NCBI GenBank assembly: GCA_964006375.1
Contig: OZ023267.1
Location: 26,472,739 to 26,536,738 of the forward strand
From: Tillus elongatus
Taxonomy: Eukaryota; Arthropoda; Insecta; Coleoptera; Cleridae
Direction: 5' to 3'
Length of the DNA: 64,000 nucleotides
Of this stretch, positions 63,343 through 64,000 are shown in pieces. The notes beneath the pieces were generated by a model, which was not told the origin of the DNA, made no database searches, and worked only from the letters and a program-made list of their open reading frames with translations. Every line of letters starts with the position of its first letter. The first letter of the stretch is position 1. The translations under genes were made by a program, and so were the position numbers.

Positions 63343-64000
63343 TTTTTGTAGATGCAAAATTGTAAATCTTATTTCATGGACATTAGATTTTGTGTCTTGA
63401 ATGGAAGTAATTTAACAGCGATCCCCGAGCAACACATACCCAATTAAACAGGGAAAACGGAAAGTTAATGTAAATGTCTCCCTAAAGTCATGCCTCTCTC
63501 TTGAACGTTTGAAAGTATGTATAGCTCAGCTTCGGCAGAAAATATACAAGATGTAACATTTAAAACGAACGAAAAGTGGCTTGTAAAGCGAGACTACCCA
63601 ATATTTTGGAATGTGCGAATAAGTATCTACTCAGGCGTTTTAGCAAATCTATTCTGCTACATAAAATTGACAAATGGAGAACATACTTGAAAAAGTGTAC
63701 CTATATGAAAGGCTGATACAAAACTAATTATCCCTAAAGTACATTGTGAAAGTGTTTCTTAGTGTCCACTAGTCAACCTGGATTTTATATGTTGTGTTAA
63801 GGAAATAATCTATTCCTAATTTAAATTGTCATGTTTCCTCTCCCATGTGAGGTCAGGTCAGGTCAAAACGTTTGTTTGTTTACCCACTTGCTATGGTCTT
63901 TTTTTTTCTTGTGTGGTTACTCAAGGAAATAATGCAGGTTACATAGCTAGTCATAATATTATCCGGGACCTTTTTTTATCGATAGGCACCCTTTCCAATA
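63343..64000. other. No gene seen; short TCAGG array
   Basis: Only feature: AGGTCAGGTCAGGTCA at 63850-63865, three TCAGG-type units. Confidence 0.5.

Overview
The window looks like a repeat-dense stretch of an arthropod nuclear genome, most likely an insect. The evidence is the mix of elements: Tc1/mariner/pogo and piggyBac transposons, several clades of non-LTR retrotransposon (LINE), a Gypsy-type solo LTR, a Penelope-like fragment, MITEs and foldback elements. The sequence is AT-rich and carries about twenty long (TA)n arrays. Three short arrays of TCAGG, the telomere unit known from Tribolium and other beetles, hint at Coleoptera but do not prove it. I found no convincing host protein-coding gene, rRNA gene or functional tRNA gene. 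Essentially every recognisable coding segment is mobile-element sequence, mostly broken.

Layout. 0-8 kb: a complete pogo/Tigger-like transposon with a C-terminal PHD finger (69-2734); tandem copies of a TA-array interspersed repeat, here called family A (3796-4871); repeat C; a 275-bp tandem repeat carrying two degenerate hammerhead ribozymes (5263-5665); and a 5'-truncated RTE-like LINE with an 11-bp target duplication. 8-15 kb: a LINE with a long intact RT frame (7874-10273, minus), a Penelope-like tail, a decayed LINE, and an element with ~270-bp inverted repeats enclosing an uncharacterised multi-copy invertebrate protein. 15-19 kb: mostly featureless, with one nested foldback MITE. 19-31 kb: a DUF4817-type DDE transposon, a SINE-like tRNA head, two large foldback elements, a dead piggyBac gene, LINE and mariner debris, and a complete but broken Tc1 element. 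31-36 kb: adjoining LINE EN and RT fragments, then a solo LTR with a 4-bp target duplication. 36-48 kb: a field of family A and MITE B copies with (TA)n arrays, and a LINE split by a nested family A insertion. 48-57 kb: LOA/R1-like and other LINE fragments, a second DUF4817 transposon, and a LINE RNase H domain. 57-64 kb: repeat C, family A, a mariner-like gene with all three catalytic positions lost, a third and most complete DUF4817 transposon flanked by TA arrays, and a MITE.

How the parts relate. There is no operon-like cooperation here; the logic is that of nested insertions. Family A repeats sit inside LINEs, a DUF4817 transposon sits inside a family A copy, and TA arrays repeatedly begin exactly at transposon ends. 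The observations most worth following up are the tandem degenerate hammerhead ribozymes at about 5.3-5.6 kb, the inverted-repeat element carrying the uncharacterised protein at 12.6-14.7 kb, the TA-array family with its terminal hairpin, and the PHD-bearing pogo transposase.
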